Shown here in pieces: positions 33,869-42,981 of a stretch of 64,000 bases of DNA. The stretch is from NCBI RefSeq assembly GCF_003732665.1, contig NZ_MOBP01000021.1:254266-318265 (forward strand), given 5' to 3'. The notes below the pieces were generated by a model. It was not told the DNA's origin. It worked only from the letters and a program-made list of their open reading frames with translations, and searched no databases. Numbering within the stretch: the first letter of the stretch is position 1; each line of letters opens with the position of its first letter. Origin of the DNA: Pseudomonas frederiksbergensis (GTDB taxonomy: Bacteria; Pseudomonadota; Gammaproteobacteria; Pseudomonadales; Pseudomonadaceae). The translations under genes were made by a program, and so were the position numbers.

Positions 33869-34624
33869 TCAAGGTTTACGCAGCAAATAGGTATCCATAA
33901 TCCACCCATTCGCCAGCCGCGCAGCCTTGCGCACCCGTTCAATCTCATCCGCCACATCCTTGAGCTTGCCCGAGATCAGAATTTCATCCGGCGTGCCCAG
34001 GTAGGCTCCCCAGTAAATCTCGGTCTCCTGATCCGCCACGTGATGGTAGGAATCTTCTGCATCAAGCATCACCACCAGACTGTCGGCATCGCTCACCTGC
34101 CCCGCCGCCAGCCGCCGGCCGGTGGTGATTTCGATCGAGCGGCCGATGCGGTTCAGCGGCACTTTATGCTGCGCCGCCAACGCCTGGACGCTGGTGATAC
34201 CGGGGATCACTTCGAACTCGAACGCACAACGCCCCGACGCCAAAATCGCCTGCAAGATACGCACGGTGCTGTCGTACAACGCCGGGTCGCCCCACACCAG
34301 GAAACCGCCGCACTGGCCGTCGGACATTTCCTCATTGATCAAGCGTTCGAAGGTCTGCTGCTTGGCCAGGTTCAGATCATCGACACTGGCCTTGTAGTCC
34401 ACATCCCCACGCTCGCGCTCGGGGCTGTGGGCTTCGACGAAGCGGTAGTCAGGGTCGGTGATGTAGCGCTCGCAGATGTCCCGGCGCAGGTCGATCAACT
34501 TGTCTTTGCTCTGGCCCTTGTCCATGAGGAAAAACACGTCGGTGCGATTCAGCGCTTTCACCGCCTGCATCGTGATGTAGTCCGGGTTACCGGCGCCGAT
34601 ACCGATGACCAGCAAGGTTTTCAT
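33869..34624 (-). CDS. cobF: precorrin-6A synthase (deacetylating)
   Basis: A 251-residue SAM-dependent methyltransferase of the aerobic cobalamin route. It methylates precorrin-5 at C-1 with loss of acetate. The N-terminus LLVIGIGAGNPDYITMQAV is the tetrapyrrole methylase signature; the second one is FLVWGDPALYDSTVRI and the third VIPGITSVQALAAQH. ATG 34624 is used because TGATG couples it to the preceding phosphatase gene (the TTG one codon earlier is less likely). It is outside any larger cob cluster in this window. Confidence 0.9.
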   Translation of the reverse strand: MKTLLVIGIGAGNPDYITMQAVKALNRTDVFFLMDKGQSKDKLIDLRRDICERYITDPDYRFVEAHSPERERGDVDYKASVDDLNLAKQQTFERLINEEMSDGQCGGFLVWGDPALYDSTVRILQAILASGRCAFEFEVIPGITSVQALAAQHKVPLNRIGRSIEITTGRRLAAGQVSDADSLVVMLDAEDSYHHVADQETEIYWGAYLGTPDEILISGKLKDVADEIERVRKAARLANGWIMDTYLLRKP

Positions 34625-35196
34625 CAAAAGCCTCCGTCAGCGTCAGTGCTCATCAAACGTAGGCGCCAGCGACCGGTGAACCGCAGTTCGATGGCCGATA
34701 ACGGTTCGACGTCGATCAGGTTGAACGCCGTGCTTTGCAATACATGGGTCAGCACGGCACGAACGACATAGGGATGGGTGATGGCGACGATGTCGCCCGG
34801 CGTCGTCTCCAGGGTCGCCAGCCAGGCTGCTGCGCGCTCAGCGAGTTGCACCACCGACTCGCCGCCGTGGGGGGCGGAATGCGGGTCTTCGAGCCAGGCC
34901 TTGAGCGCCTCGGGCTCGTTTTTTTGCAGTTCACTGATGCGTTGACCTTGCCAGCGACCGAAATCGCAATCGCGCAAGGCGTCGACGATGTGTGCATCGC
35001 TGCCAAACAGCTCGGCGGTCTCGCGGGTCCGGGCTTCGGGACCGCACACCAGACGCGGCGCGACCTTGGAGGTTCCGCGCCGGGAACACTTGGCCGATTG
35101 CCAGACCATTTCCACCGACTCATCCATAGGAAAACGCGCCAGTTTTTGTGCGACGGTTCGGGCGTGGCAAATCAGGGTCAAACGGGTCGCCTGCAC
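34624..35196 (-). CDS. histidine phosphatase family protein, coupled to cobF
   Basis: A 190-residue protein of the phosphoglycerate-mutase-like fold. The usual RHG start is replaced by LICHARTVAQKLARF, which keeps the phospho-acceptor histidine but has cysteine in place of the arginine. CGPEARTRETAEL supplies a second arginine motif and VAITHPYVVRAVLTH the second histidine. It overlaps cobF by one base (TGATG), so a role in cobalamin metabolism, such as CobC-type phosphate removal, is likely but not shown. The start is GTG. No cobalamin riboswitch was seen in the 408-base gap upstream. Confidence 0.8.
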   Translation of the reverse strand: MQATRLTLICHARTVAQKLARFPMDESVEMVWQSAKCSRRGTSKVAPRLVCGPEARTRETAELFGSDAHIVDALRDCDFGRWQGQRISELQKNEPEALKAWLEDPHSAPHGGESVVQLAERAAAWLATLETTPGDIVAITHPYVVRAVLTHVLQSTAFNLIDVEPLSAIELRFTGRWRLRLMSTDADGGF

Positions 35197-35291
35197 GGGC
35201 TATTACTCTTTTATTGGAGAGGCAGAACGGCAACATGCCGCAAACAATTCCCCGATTGTGCCGCAAGACGATCAGCTAAAGCACAAAACCT

Positions 35292-35381
35292 TGTGGGAGC
35301 GGGCTTGCTCGCGAATGCCCAGTGTCAGGCGGGAAAGATGCTGACTGACACGGCCCCTTCGCGAGCAAGCCCGCTCCCACA
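35292..35381. repeat. REP inverted pair, GCGGGCTTGCTCGCGAA family
   Basis: Arms TGTGGGAGCGGGCTTGCTCG and complement around about 40 bases. It occupies part of the 408-base gap 35197-35604, the rest of which is the rpiR upstream region. Confidence 0.9.
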
Positions 35382-35424
35382 GGGATTTTCGTGGCCTTCA
35401 AAGGGCGATGTCCGACAATGAAAT

Positions 35425-35435
35425 GGACAATGTCC
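35425..35435. promoter_or_regulatory. GGACAATGTCC palindrome upstream of the RpiR-type regulator gene
   Basis: An 11-bp inverted repeat 170 bases before the RpiR start. A related TGTCCGACA lies 16 bases upstream at 35409. A possible sigma-70 promoter (TAGACA, 16 bases, TAAATA) lies near 35523-35550. Confidence 0.35.
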
Positions 35436-35604
35436 TACACACCCAATCGCCATCCGCGAAGTCCTTATTACACGGGCCTTTCGCACCATTTTGGCGCCAT
35501 TGCTTGCCATGCAAAAATTCACTAGACATGTAGCGTGTATTACATAAATACTGTTTTAGCGATTAGTGAAACAAAACCGACACACCCATCCAGCAGGAGC
35601 CCGG

Positions 35605-36459
35605 ATGCCCCCTCTCAGAGACCTGATCACCGATCCCGGCCTGGACCTCACGCCGTCGGAACGCAAAGTCATCCGCGCCTTGCTTGACCAATACCCGCGT
35701 AACGGGCTGGGCCCGATGTCGCGTTTGGCCGAACATGCCGGTGTCAGTGATCCGACCATCGTGCGGCTGGTAAAAAAACTCGGTTTCGGCGGTTACGCCG
35801 AATTCCAGGACGCCCTGCTCAGCGACATGGACCACCGCCTGCGCTCCCCCAGCACCTTGTTACAACCCCGCTCCCACCTGCAAAAAGACGATCCGTGGAG
35901 CCATTACCTGGCGCACACCCATCGCTCAATGGTGGAAACCCAGGCCCTGACCCAACCCGAAGACGTGCGCATCCTCGTGGAATGGCTGCTCGATGTGCGC
36001 CATCAGGTGCATTGCTTCGGCGGGCGTTTCAGCAGCTTCCTCGCCAACTACCTGCTCAACCATCTGCGCCTGCTGCGCCCCGGCTGTTTTGCCCTGGAGG
36101 ACAACGCCCAGTTGCCGGACCGTTTGTTCGACGTGCAGCGCCAGGATGTGGTGCTGGTGTTCGACTACCGCCGCTACCAGTCCCAGGCCCTGCGGGTGGC
36201 CAGCGCGGCGAAAAATCGTTATGCGCGGGTGGTGTTGTTCACGGACATCTATGCTTCGCCGTTGCGGGAAATGGCCGACCTGATCATCAGTGCGCCGGTG
36301 GAGTCGGTTTCGGCGTTCGACAGCATGGTCCCGGCGCTGGCGCAGATTGAAGCGTTGATCGCCTGCCTGACCCTGCGCAGCCCGGATCTGGCCGATCGCC
36401 TGGAAGGCATCGATAACTTGCGCGCCGACTTCGACACACACCTGCTGGAGGAAAAATAA
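35605..36459 (+). CDS. RpiR/MurR family transcriptional regulator
   Basis: A 284-residue regulator. The N-terminal HTH_6 domain (LTPSERKVIRALLDQYPRNG and MSRLAEHAGVSDPTIVRLVK) is followed by a SIS phosphosugar-type domain near residues 125-260 (VHCFGGRFSSFLANYLLNHL, DVVLVFDYRRYQ). ATG 35605 has CAGGAG upstream. It is the first gene of a same-strand run to 43851 and probably controls it. Similar RpiR proteins control amino-acid and amine use in Pseudomonas. Confidence 0.87.
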   Translation: MPPLRDLITDPGLDLTPSERKVIRALLDQYPRNGLGPMSRLAEHAGVSDPTIVRLVKKLGFGGYAEFQDALLSDMDHRLRSPSTLLQPRSHLQKDDPWSHYLAHTHRSMVETQALTQPEDVRILVEWLLDVRHQVHCFGGRFSSFLANYLLNHLRLLRPGCFALEDNAQLPDRLFDVQRQDVVLVFDYRRYQSQALRVASAAKNRYARVVLFTDIYASPLREMADLIISAPVESVSAFDSMVPALAQIEALIACLTLRSPDLADRLEGIDNLRADFDTHLLEEK

Positions 36460-36461
36460 GG

Positions 36462-37106
36462 ATGTTTACGCTCCCCCACCGCTCACCCCGCGACTTGCCG
36501 TTTGTCAGCGACCACACCGTGCTGCTGCTGGTCGACATGCAACGGGCCTGGCTCGAACCGCAGTTCGACCCGCACCTCAACGGGCCGGACGCCGAGTATT
36601 TCCTGACCCGTACCCACATGCAGGTGGTGCCCAACCAGCGGCGTTTACTCAGCGCCTTTCGCAGCGCCCGGCAGAACGTGCTGCACACCCTGATCGAAAG
36701 CCTCACCGCCGATGGCCGCGACCGCTCCCTGGACCACAAACTCTCGGACATGCACTTGCCCAAGGGCAGCCCCCAGGCGCGGATCATCGACGACCTGACG
36801 CCCACGGAAAACGAAGTGGTGCTGCCCAAGACGTCCTCCGGCGTCTTCAATTCCACCAACATCGACTACGTGCTGCGCAACCTCGGCGTGCGCCACCTGG
36901 TCATCGCCGGCATCGTCACCGACCAGTGCGTGGACATGGCCGTACGTGACGCCGCCGACCGTGGCTATCTGGTGACCCTGGTGGAAGACGCCTGCGCCAC
37001 CTACACCCAGGAACGGCATCAGGCCTGCCTCAACGCGATCAAAGGTTATTGCTGGATCACCGACACCCAAACCGTGCTCGGCCGCTTGCTGGAGATGCAG
37101 CCATGA
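36462..37106 (+). CDS. isochorismatase-family cysteine hydrolase
   Basis: A 214-residue hydrolase of the isochorismatase/nicotinamidase fold. The catalytic Asp is in VLLLVDMQRAWLEP, the Lys in NEVVLPKTSSGVFNSTNIDY and the nucleophile Cys in IAGIVTDQCVDMAVRDAAD. Family members cleave amides such as ureidoacrylate, N-carbamoyl compounds or nicotinamide. It starts 2 bases after the RpiR stop and overlaps the next gene (ATGA), so it belongs to the operon. Confidence 0.86.
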   Translation: MFTLPHRSPRDLPFVSDHTVLLLVDMQRAWLEPQFDPHLNGPDAEYFLTRTHMQVVPNQRRLLSAFRSARQNVLHTLIESLTADGRDRSLDHKLSDMHLPKGSPQARIIDDLTPTENEVVLPKTSSGVFNSTNIDYVLRNLGVRHLVIAGIVTDQCVDMAVRDAADRGYLVTLVEDACATYTQERHQACLNAIKGYCWITDTQTVLGRLLEMQP

Positions 37107-38434
37107 GTGCGCGTCTGTTGCCGGTGCCGATGACCACGATCGTGACCACCGACCTGATTGGCGTGACCCGCGGCCGCTCGTTTCCCACCGACGAACTGGA
37201 GCACTATCAAGCCTCCGGGTGCGGTTGGGTGCCGGCCAACAGCGCGTTGACCCCGCAAGATGTCATCGCCTCGACCAATCCGTGGGGTGCCTACGGGGAT
37301 TTGCGTTTGATCCCGGATATGGCCAGCCGCGTGATGGTCAGCAACGGTCCCGACACCAACGCCCCGGCCCTGGATTTTATCCACGGCGACATCTGCGAAA
37401 CCGATGGCCGGCCATGGGGCGCTTGCCCGCGCACGCTGTTGCGCAACGAAGTGGAACGCTATCGCGCCGAGCTCGGTTTGCAAGTCAACGCCGCGTTCGA
37501 ACACGAATTCAATCTGGATGCCGGGGCCGCCGAACACCTGGCGTTCACCCTTGAGGCCCAGCGCCAGGGCGCCGAGTTTGGCGGCTGGCTGCTCAGCGCG
37601 TTGCGCGCCGGGGGCGTGGAACCGGAGATGTTCCTGCCGGAATACGGCAAGCACCAATACGAAATCACCTGCCGCCCGACCCTCGGGGTAGCGGCGGCGG
37701 ACCGTGCGGTCAACGTGCGGGAGATCACCCGAGAGATTGCCCGGCAAATGGGCCTGGGCCTGAGCTTCGCACCGAAGACGGCCGAGCATGCGGTGTGCAA
37801 CGGCGTGCACCTGCACGTCAGCCTGCAAGACCTGGCCGGGCACCCGACGCTGTATGACGCCGGCACCACCAATGGCCTGTCGACCCTCGGCCAGCATTGG
37901 GCCGCCGGGGTTCTGCACTATTTGCCGGCCCTGTGCGCCTTCACCGCGCCGACGCCGGTGTCCTACGAGCGCTTGCAGCCCCATCACTGGAGCGCGTCCT
38001 ATGCCTGCCTGGGACAGCGCAACCGCGAAGCGGCGCTGCGGATTTGTCCGACCGTGAGCCTGGGCGGCAAGTCCGTGGCGGCGCAGTACAACCTGGAATT
38101 CCGGGCCATGGACGCCACCGCTTCGCCGCACCTGGCCATGGCCGCGCTGCTGATCGCCGGACGCCTGGGCATCGAACAACGCCTGGCACTGAACGCCATC
38201 ACCGATGAAATCCCCGATGCCTTGAACGAAGAACAACGCCAGGCCCGGGGCATCGTTGCCCTGCCCGCCTCGCTGGCCCAGGCCCTGGACTGCCTGCGCA
38301 ATAGCGAGGCGCTGATCGAAGCCTTGCCCACGGCATTGCTCGACACTTACTTCGCCCTGAAAACCGAGGAACTGACGCTGACGGAACAGCTCTCGCCCGC
38401 CGACCTTTGTGAGCACTATGCCCGTCTGTACTGA
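37103..38434 (+). CDS. glutamine synthetase-like gamma-glutamyl ligase
   Basis: A 443-residue protein of the glutamine synthetase family, with GS motifs modified as in gamma-glutamylpolyamine/ethanolamide synthetases. CNGVHLHVSLQD corresponds to the catalytic G-S-G-x-H-x-H loop, LGQRNREAALRICP to the phosphate-binding arginine loop and LEFRAMDATASPHLAMAALL to the C-terminal E-x-R motif. It probably glutamylates an amine with ATP. The start MSARLLPV overlaps the previous stop (ATGA). Confidence 0.85.
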   Translation: MSARLLPVPMTTIVTTDLIGVTRGRSFPTDELEHYQASGCGWVPANSALTPQDVIASTNPWGAYGDLRLIPDMASRVMVSNGPDTNAPALDFIHGDICETDGRPWGACPRTLLRNEVERYRAELGLQVNAAFEHEFNLDAGAAEHLAFTLEAQRQGAEFGGWLLSALRAGGVEPEMFLPEYGKHQYEITCRPTLGVAAADRAVNVREITREIARQMGLGLSFAPKTAEHAVCNGVHLHVSLQDLAGHPTLYDAGTTNGLSTLGQHWAAGVLHYLPALCAFTAPTPVSYERLQPHHWSASYACLGQRNREAALRICPTVSLGGKSVAAQYNLEFRAMDATASPHLAMAALLIAGRLGIEQRLALNAITDEIPDALNEEQRQARGIVALPASLAQALDCLRNSEALIEALPTALLDTYFALKTEELTLTEQLSPADLCEHYARLY

Positions 38435-39170
38435 ATCCGTTGAACTGGGGCTCTACACCGAGCCCCCGTACACCCTGAGCCAGGAAGCTTCCGAGCACCC
38501 GTTGATCCTGGTGTGCGAACACGCCAGCCGTTACATCCCACCGGCGTTGAACGACCTGGGCCTGAGCCATGAGGCCGCCCGGGAACACATCGCCTGGGAC
38601 ATCGGTGCTTTGGCCCTGGCCCAGCGTTTGTCGCAAACCCTCGGCGCCACGCTGCTGGCGGCTAATTATTCGCGGCTGTTGATCGACCTCAACCGCCCGC
38701 GCCATGCCCCGGACAGCATTCCGCCCCAGAGCGAGATCTATCAGGTGCCGGGCAACCAGCAACTGGACGAGGCCTCCCGGGAATACCGGCGGCAGATGCT
38801 GTTCAAGCCGTTTCACACGCGGCTGCAAACCCTGATTGACGAACGTGTGGCCCAGGGACGTCCAGTGCGGGTGGTGGGGATTCACAGTTTCACCCCGGTG
38901 TATTACGGCCAGCCCCGGACGCTGGAGGCCGGCGTGTTGTTCGGCGAAGCCGGGCATTACGCCCAACGCATCATCGACGGGCTGAGCCAGCATCCGCTGA
39001 AAGTCGCTGGCAATCAGCCGTACAAGATCGACCCGTTGGGCGACATGACCGTGCCGGTGCACGGCGATGCCCGTGGCCTGGAATCGGTGTTGATCGAAGT
39101 GCGCAACGATTTGCTGCGTACCCCGCAAGCCATTGAACGCTGGGCCGGCTACCTGGCCCCGCTGCTGTAG
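38418..39170 (+). CDS. N-formylglutamate amidohydrolase family protein
   Basis: A 250-residue hydrolase. The motifs PLILVCEHASRYIPPALNDL, LIDLNRPRHAPDSIP and VVGIHSFTPVYYG are those of the N-formylglutamate amidohydrolase (FGase) family. Known members release formate from N-formylglutamate in histidine degradation, but this one lies far from hut genes. It overlaps the GS-like gene by 17 bases (ATG 38418), so both are cotranslated; it may cleave a gamma-glutamyl or N-acyl intermediate made in the same pathway. Confidence 0.84.
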   Translation: MPVCTESVELGLYTEPPYTLSQEASEHPLILVCEHASRYIPPALNDLGLSHEAAREHIAWDIGALALAQRLSQTLGATLLAANYSRLLIDLNRPRHAPDSIPPQSEIYQVPGNQQLDEASREYRRQMLFKPFHTRLQTLIDERVAQGRPVRVVGIHSFTPVYYGQPRTLEAGVLFGEAGHYAQRIIDGLSQHPLKVAGNQPYKIDPLGDMTVPVHGDARGLESVLIEVRNDLLRTPQAIERWAGYLAPLL

Positions 39171-39246
39171 GAAAAAAGTAACCGCTGTGCTGTGCCGGTA
39201 TAAAAACTAAAAGATTGCCCGAATGACTGATAAGGAGATGCGCTTC

Positions 39247-40596
39247 ATGGAAATAGAAGAATTCGGCTACAAGCAGGAGTTGAAACGTAGCCTGTCGCTG
39301 ACGGATCTGGTGGTGTACGGGATGATCTTCATGATCCCCATTGCCCCGTTCGGCGTGTATGGCTACGTCAATGCCGAGGCCCCAGGGATGGTGCCGCTGG
39401 CTTATATCATTGGCATGGTGGCGATGCTGTTCACCGCCCTCAGCTACGGCAGCATGGCCCGGGCGTTTCCGATTGCCGGCTCGGTGTATTCCTACGCCCA
39501 ACGGGGCTTGAATCAACACGTCGGCTTCATCGCCGGCTGGCTGATGCTGCTCGATTACCTGCTGATTCCGCCGCTGCTTTATGTGTACGCGGCGATGGCG
39601 CTGAATCACCTGTACCCGGACATCCCCAAAGTCGGTTTCATCCTGGCGTTCCTGGTCAGCGCGACCTTCGTCAACCTGCGCGGCATCACCTTCACCGCAC
39701 GGATGAACATCATCTTTCTGCTGGCGCAACTGGTGGTGCTGGGGATTTTCCTGTTCTACGCCTGGAATGCCCTGCACAACGGCGGCGGTCACGGCGAACT
39801 GACCCTGGCGCCGCTGTACAACCCGAACACTTTCAACTTCGCCCTACTGATGCAAGCCGTGTCGATTGCGGTGCTGTCGTTCCTGGGCTTCGACGCGATT
39901 TCCACCCTGGCCGAAGAGATCAAGGGCGACCCGGGCCGCAGCGTCGGCAAGGCCGCGCTGATTACCCTGGTGGTGATGGGCGTGATTTTCGTGGTGCAGA
40001 CCTGGATTGCCACTGACCTGGCGGCCGGCATGGGCTTCAAGTCCGCCGATACCGCGTTCTATGAAATCGCCGAAATCGCCGCCGGCAGTTGGCTCGCAAC
40101 CCTGACCGGCGTGGCCACCGCCCTGGCCTGGGGCGTGGCGGTGGCGATTACGTCACAAGCGGCGGTGTCGCGGCTGCTGTTCGGCATGGCCCGGGACGGC
40201 AAGTTGCCGAAGGTGCTGGCCAAGGTCCATCCAAAACACAACACGCCGTACATCAGCATTTACCTGGTGGCGGTGTTGTCCCTGGTGATTTGCTACCTGT
40301 TCATCAACTCGGTGGACACCCTCACCTCCCTGGTCAACTTCGGCGCCTTGAGCGGCTTCATGCTGCTGCACCTGACCGTGATCAATTACTACTGGCGCCG
40401 GCAGAAGTCCGGTCAGGTGATCCGTCACCTGCTGTGCCCGGTGGTCGGCTTCATCATCGTCGCGGCCATCATGTACAACATGGGCGTGGATGCACAAAAA
40501 CTCGGCTTGATCTGGATTGCCCTGGGTCTGGTCTATCTGTTCTTCCTTAACAAGCTGGGCGCCAGCACAACGCTGCCGGACCCGAGCAACGTCTGA
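39247..40596 (+). CDS. APC family amino-acid/amine permease
   Basis: A 449-residue transporter with 12 predicted helices. The first helix carries SLTDLVVYGMIFMIPIAPFG, and LGFDAISTLAEEIKGDPGRS is the conserved helix-6/loop segment of the APC (YveA/PuuP-like) family. ATG 39247 is preferred (AAGGAG 10 bases upstream) over ATG 39223. It should import the substrate of this cluster. Confidence 0.86.
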   Translation: MEIEEFGYKQELKRSLSLTDLVVYGMIFMIPIAPFGVYGYVNAEAPGMVPLAYIIGMVAMLFTALSYGSMARAFPIAGSVYSYAQRGLNQHVGFIAGWLMLLDYLLIPPLLYVYAAMALNHLYPDIPKVGFILAFLVSATFVNLRGITFTARMNIIFLLAQLVVLGIFLFYAWNALHNGGGHGELTLAPLYNPNTFNFALLMQAVSIAVLSFLGFDAISTLAEEIKGDPGRSVGKAALITLVVMGVIFVVQTWIATDLAAGMGFKSADTAFYEIAEIAAGSWLATLTGVATALAWGVAVAITSQAAVSRLLFGMARDGKLPKVLAKVHPKHNTPYISIYLVAVLSLVICYLFINSVDTLTSLVNFGALSGFMLLHLTVINYYWRRQKSGQVIRHLLCPVVGFIIVAAIMYNMGVDAQKLGLIWIALGLVYLFFLNKLGASTTLPDPSNV

Positions 40597-40717
40597 CAAG
40601 AAAAAGGGCGGCGTCTGACACGAGATCAGGCGACCGCCGCTTCCGCGCGTGGAAACCGACAGTGATAGTCAGGTTCGACGGCACTACCGCCGGACCCTTT
40701 GATACAGGAGTACATCC

Positions 40718-41734
40718 ATGCTGGTCCTACGCCCAGTCGAGTTAACCGACCTGCCCCAGTTGCAACAATTGGCCCGTGACAGCCTGGTGGGCGTCACGTC
40801 CCTGCCCGATGACAGCGAACGCCTGCGGGAGAAGATCCTCGATTCCTGCGCCTCGTTCGACAAAGAAGTTGAAGGCAATGGCCCGGAAAACTACTTTTTC
40901 GTCCTTGAAGACCTGGACACCCGGCGCCTGACCGGGTGCTCTGAAGTCCTCGCCACCGCCGGTTTCAGCGAGCCGTTCTACAGCCTGCGCAACCGCCACT
41001 TCACCAGCGCCTCCCGGGAGCTGAACATCGAGCACGGGGTGCCAGCGCTGTCGTTGTGCCACGATCTCAGCGGCCATAGCTTGCTGCGCGGTTTTCACAT
41101 TGATAGCGCACTGGTGTGCACGCCGTTTTCCGAATTGCTGTCGCGGGCGCGGTTGTTGTTTATCGCGGCGCACCCGGGGCGTTTTTCCGACGCCGTAATC
41201 ACAGAAATCGTCGGCTACAGCGATGAACAGGGCCAATCACCCTTCTGGGACGCCGTGGGCAAGCATTTTTTCGACCTGCCTTATGTCGAGGCCGAAAGGC
41301 TCTGCGGCCTGGAAAGCCGCAGCTTCCTCGCTGAATTGATGCCGCAATACCCGATCTACGTGCCGATGCTGCCGCAAGCGGCCCAAGACTGCATCGGCCG
41401 GATTCACCCCGACGGCCAGGAAGCGTTCGACATCCTGGAACGCGAAGGCTTTGAAACCAACAGCTACATCGACCTGTTCGACGGCGGCCCGACGCTGTAT
41501 GCGCGCACGCCGGGTATTCGCTCCATCGCCCACAGCCACACCGGCACCGCGCAGCTCGTCGAGTCGATCGATGCCCGTGGCAGCTATCTGGTGAGCAACG
41601 ATTCGCTGAAGGACTACCGGGCCATCGTCGCCGAACTGGCTTACGACGTCGGGCAACCGGTGGGGTTGAGCGCCGAAATGTGCGCCGTCCTGAACGTGAA
41701 CGATGGCAGCCCGATCCGGCTGATCGCCCTGTGA
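40718..41734 (+). CDS. arginine N-succinyltransferase family protein (alpha-type paralogue)
   Basis: A 338-residue acyltransferase of the AstA/AruF-AruG family. Typical segments: MLVLRPVELTDLPQLQQLAR at the start, SPFWDAVGKHFFDLPYVEAE, FLAELMPQYPIYVPML and GFETNSYIDLFDGGPTLYAR. Known members transfer succinyl from succinyl-CoA to arginine or ornithine. The canonical genes lie in the aru operon; here the gene is in a different cluster beside a homologue, so a different amino acid may be the acceptor. CAGGAG precedes the start. Confidence 0.85.
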   Translation: MLVLRPVELTDLPQLQQLARDSLVGVTSLPDDSERLREKILDSCASFDKEVEGNGPENYFFVLEDLDTRRLTGCSEVLATAGFSEPFYSLRNRHFTSASRELNIEHGVPALSLCHDLSGHSLLRGFHIDSALVCTPFSELLSRARLLFIAAHPGRFSDAVITEIVGYSDEQGQSPFWDAVGKHFFDLPYVEAERLCGLESRSFLAELMPQYPIYVPMLPQAAQDCIGRIHPDGQEAFDILEREGFETNSYIDLFDGGPTLYARTPGIRSIAHSHTGTAQLVESIDARGSYLVSNDSLKDYRAIVAELAYDVGQPVGLSAEMCAVLNVNDGSPIRLIAL

Positions 41735-41795
41735 GCATCACCCGGCCCCGCGCCCAACGACAGCGCCCGAGCATGCGCGCACGAGGAGTTGCATC

Positions 41796-42830
41796 ATGAT
41801 TGTCCGTCCGGTTCACGTCACCGACCTGCCCGCCCTAGTGGCGCTGGTACAACAGGCCGGCCCGGGGTTCACCACCCTGCCGGCCAACGAAGAACGCCTG
41901 GGCCATCGCGTGCGCTGGTCCCAACGGACCTTCGCCGAACAGGTGGAGCGGGCCGATGCCGACTATTTGTTCGTGCTCGAAGATGACGATCAGCGCGTGG
42001 TCGGGGTCAGCGCCCTGACCGGGGCCGTGGGTATCCGCGAGCCCTGGTACAACTACCGGGTCGGGCTGACGGTCAGTTCGTCGCCAGACCTGGGCATCCA
42101 GAAGCAGATCCCGACCCTGTTCCTGAACAATGAAATGACCGGGCAATCGGAACTCTGCTCGCTGTTCCTGCGCCCGGATCAACGCCAGGGCAACAATGGC
42201 CGGTTGCTGTCGTTGGGGCGCCTGCTGTTTGTCGCCGAGTTCCCGCAACTGTTCGGCGAAAAGCTTATCGCCGAACTGCGCGGCACTGCCGACGAACAAG
42301 GCTGCTCACCGTTCTGGGACAGCCTGGGCCGGCACTTTTTCCAGATGGATTTCAGCTACGCCGATCATTTGTCGGGGCTGGGCAACAAATCCTTCATCGC
42401 CGAACTGATGCCCCGCCAACCGCTATACACCTGCCTGCTCACCGAACAGGCCCAGGCGGTGATCGGCAAGGCGCACCCCAATACCCAACCGGCGCTGAAG
42501 ATCCTCAACGCCGAAGGTTTTGCCCACAAGGACTACATCGACATCTTCGACGGCGGCCCGGTGATCGAAGCCCAGGTGTCTAAAATCCGCACCGTGCGCG
42601 ACAGCCAGCCACTGGTGCTGGGCATCGGCACCCCGGACGACCAGGCCCCGGTGTGGCTGATTCACAACCGCCGCATGGAAAACTGCCGCATCACCACCGC
42701 CCGGGCGCGCCTGGTGGGCAACAGCCTGATCGTCGACCGCCTCACCGCCAAACGCCTGCAACTGCAACCGGGCAACTCGGTGCGGGCGGTGCCATTGTTG
42801 AATCAGGAACAGCAGGCGGTGGCGGCCTGA
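41796..42830 (+). CDS. arginine N-succinyltransferase family protein (second paralogue)
   Basis: A 344-residue homologue of the preceding protein (shared plan: MIVRPVHVTDLPALVALVQQ, SPFWDSLGRHFFQMDFSYAD, FIAELMPRQPLYTCLL, KDYIDIFDGGPVIEAQV). Two adjacent members match the heteromeric AruF/AruG arrangement. It begins 61 bases after the first with GAGGAG upstream. This second subunit retains more of the AstA consensus, so it may be the catalytic one; that is a guess. Confidence 0.86.
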   Translation: MIVRPVHVTDLPALVALVQQAGPGFTTLPANEERLGHRVRWSQRTFAEQVERADADYLFVLEDDDQRVVGVSALTGAVGIREPWYNYRVGLTVSSSPDLGIQKQIPTLFLNNEMTGQSELCSLFLRPDQRQGNNGRLLSLGRLLFVAEFPQLFGEKLIAELRGTADEQGCSPFWDSLGRHFFQMDFSYADHLSGLGNKSFIAELMPRQPLYTCLLTEQAQAVIGKAHPNTQPALKILNAEGFAHKDYIDIFDGGPVIEAQVSKIRTVRDSQPLVLGIGTPDDQAPVWLIHNRRMENCRITTARARLVGNSLIVDRLTAKRLQLQPGNSVRAVPLLNQEQQAVAA

Positions 42831-42981
42831 TCAGCCCGCCATTGTTGCAGTGGGTGCGGTATCGTTTCACCCACCTGTAAATTCGTCATCCTATTGACCC
42901 CGCCCGCGTGATAGCCTTTTGTTCCTTCGGCGTTGACACTTTTGCTCAAGCCCTTCCATTCCAATGCAGTGGTGGAACTCT

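Noticed and set aside
35197..35604. Cobalamin riboswitch ahead of the phosphatase-cobF pair
   Set aside because: I could not find the B12-box-like sequence on the minus strand; the gap holds a REP pair and the rpiR upstream region.
40597..40717. Imperfect GC-rich hairpin after the permease gene as a terminator
   Set aside because: GGGCGGCGTCTGA can pair with TCAGGCGACCGCC only with bulges and no T run follows.
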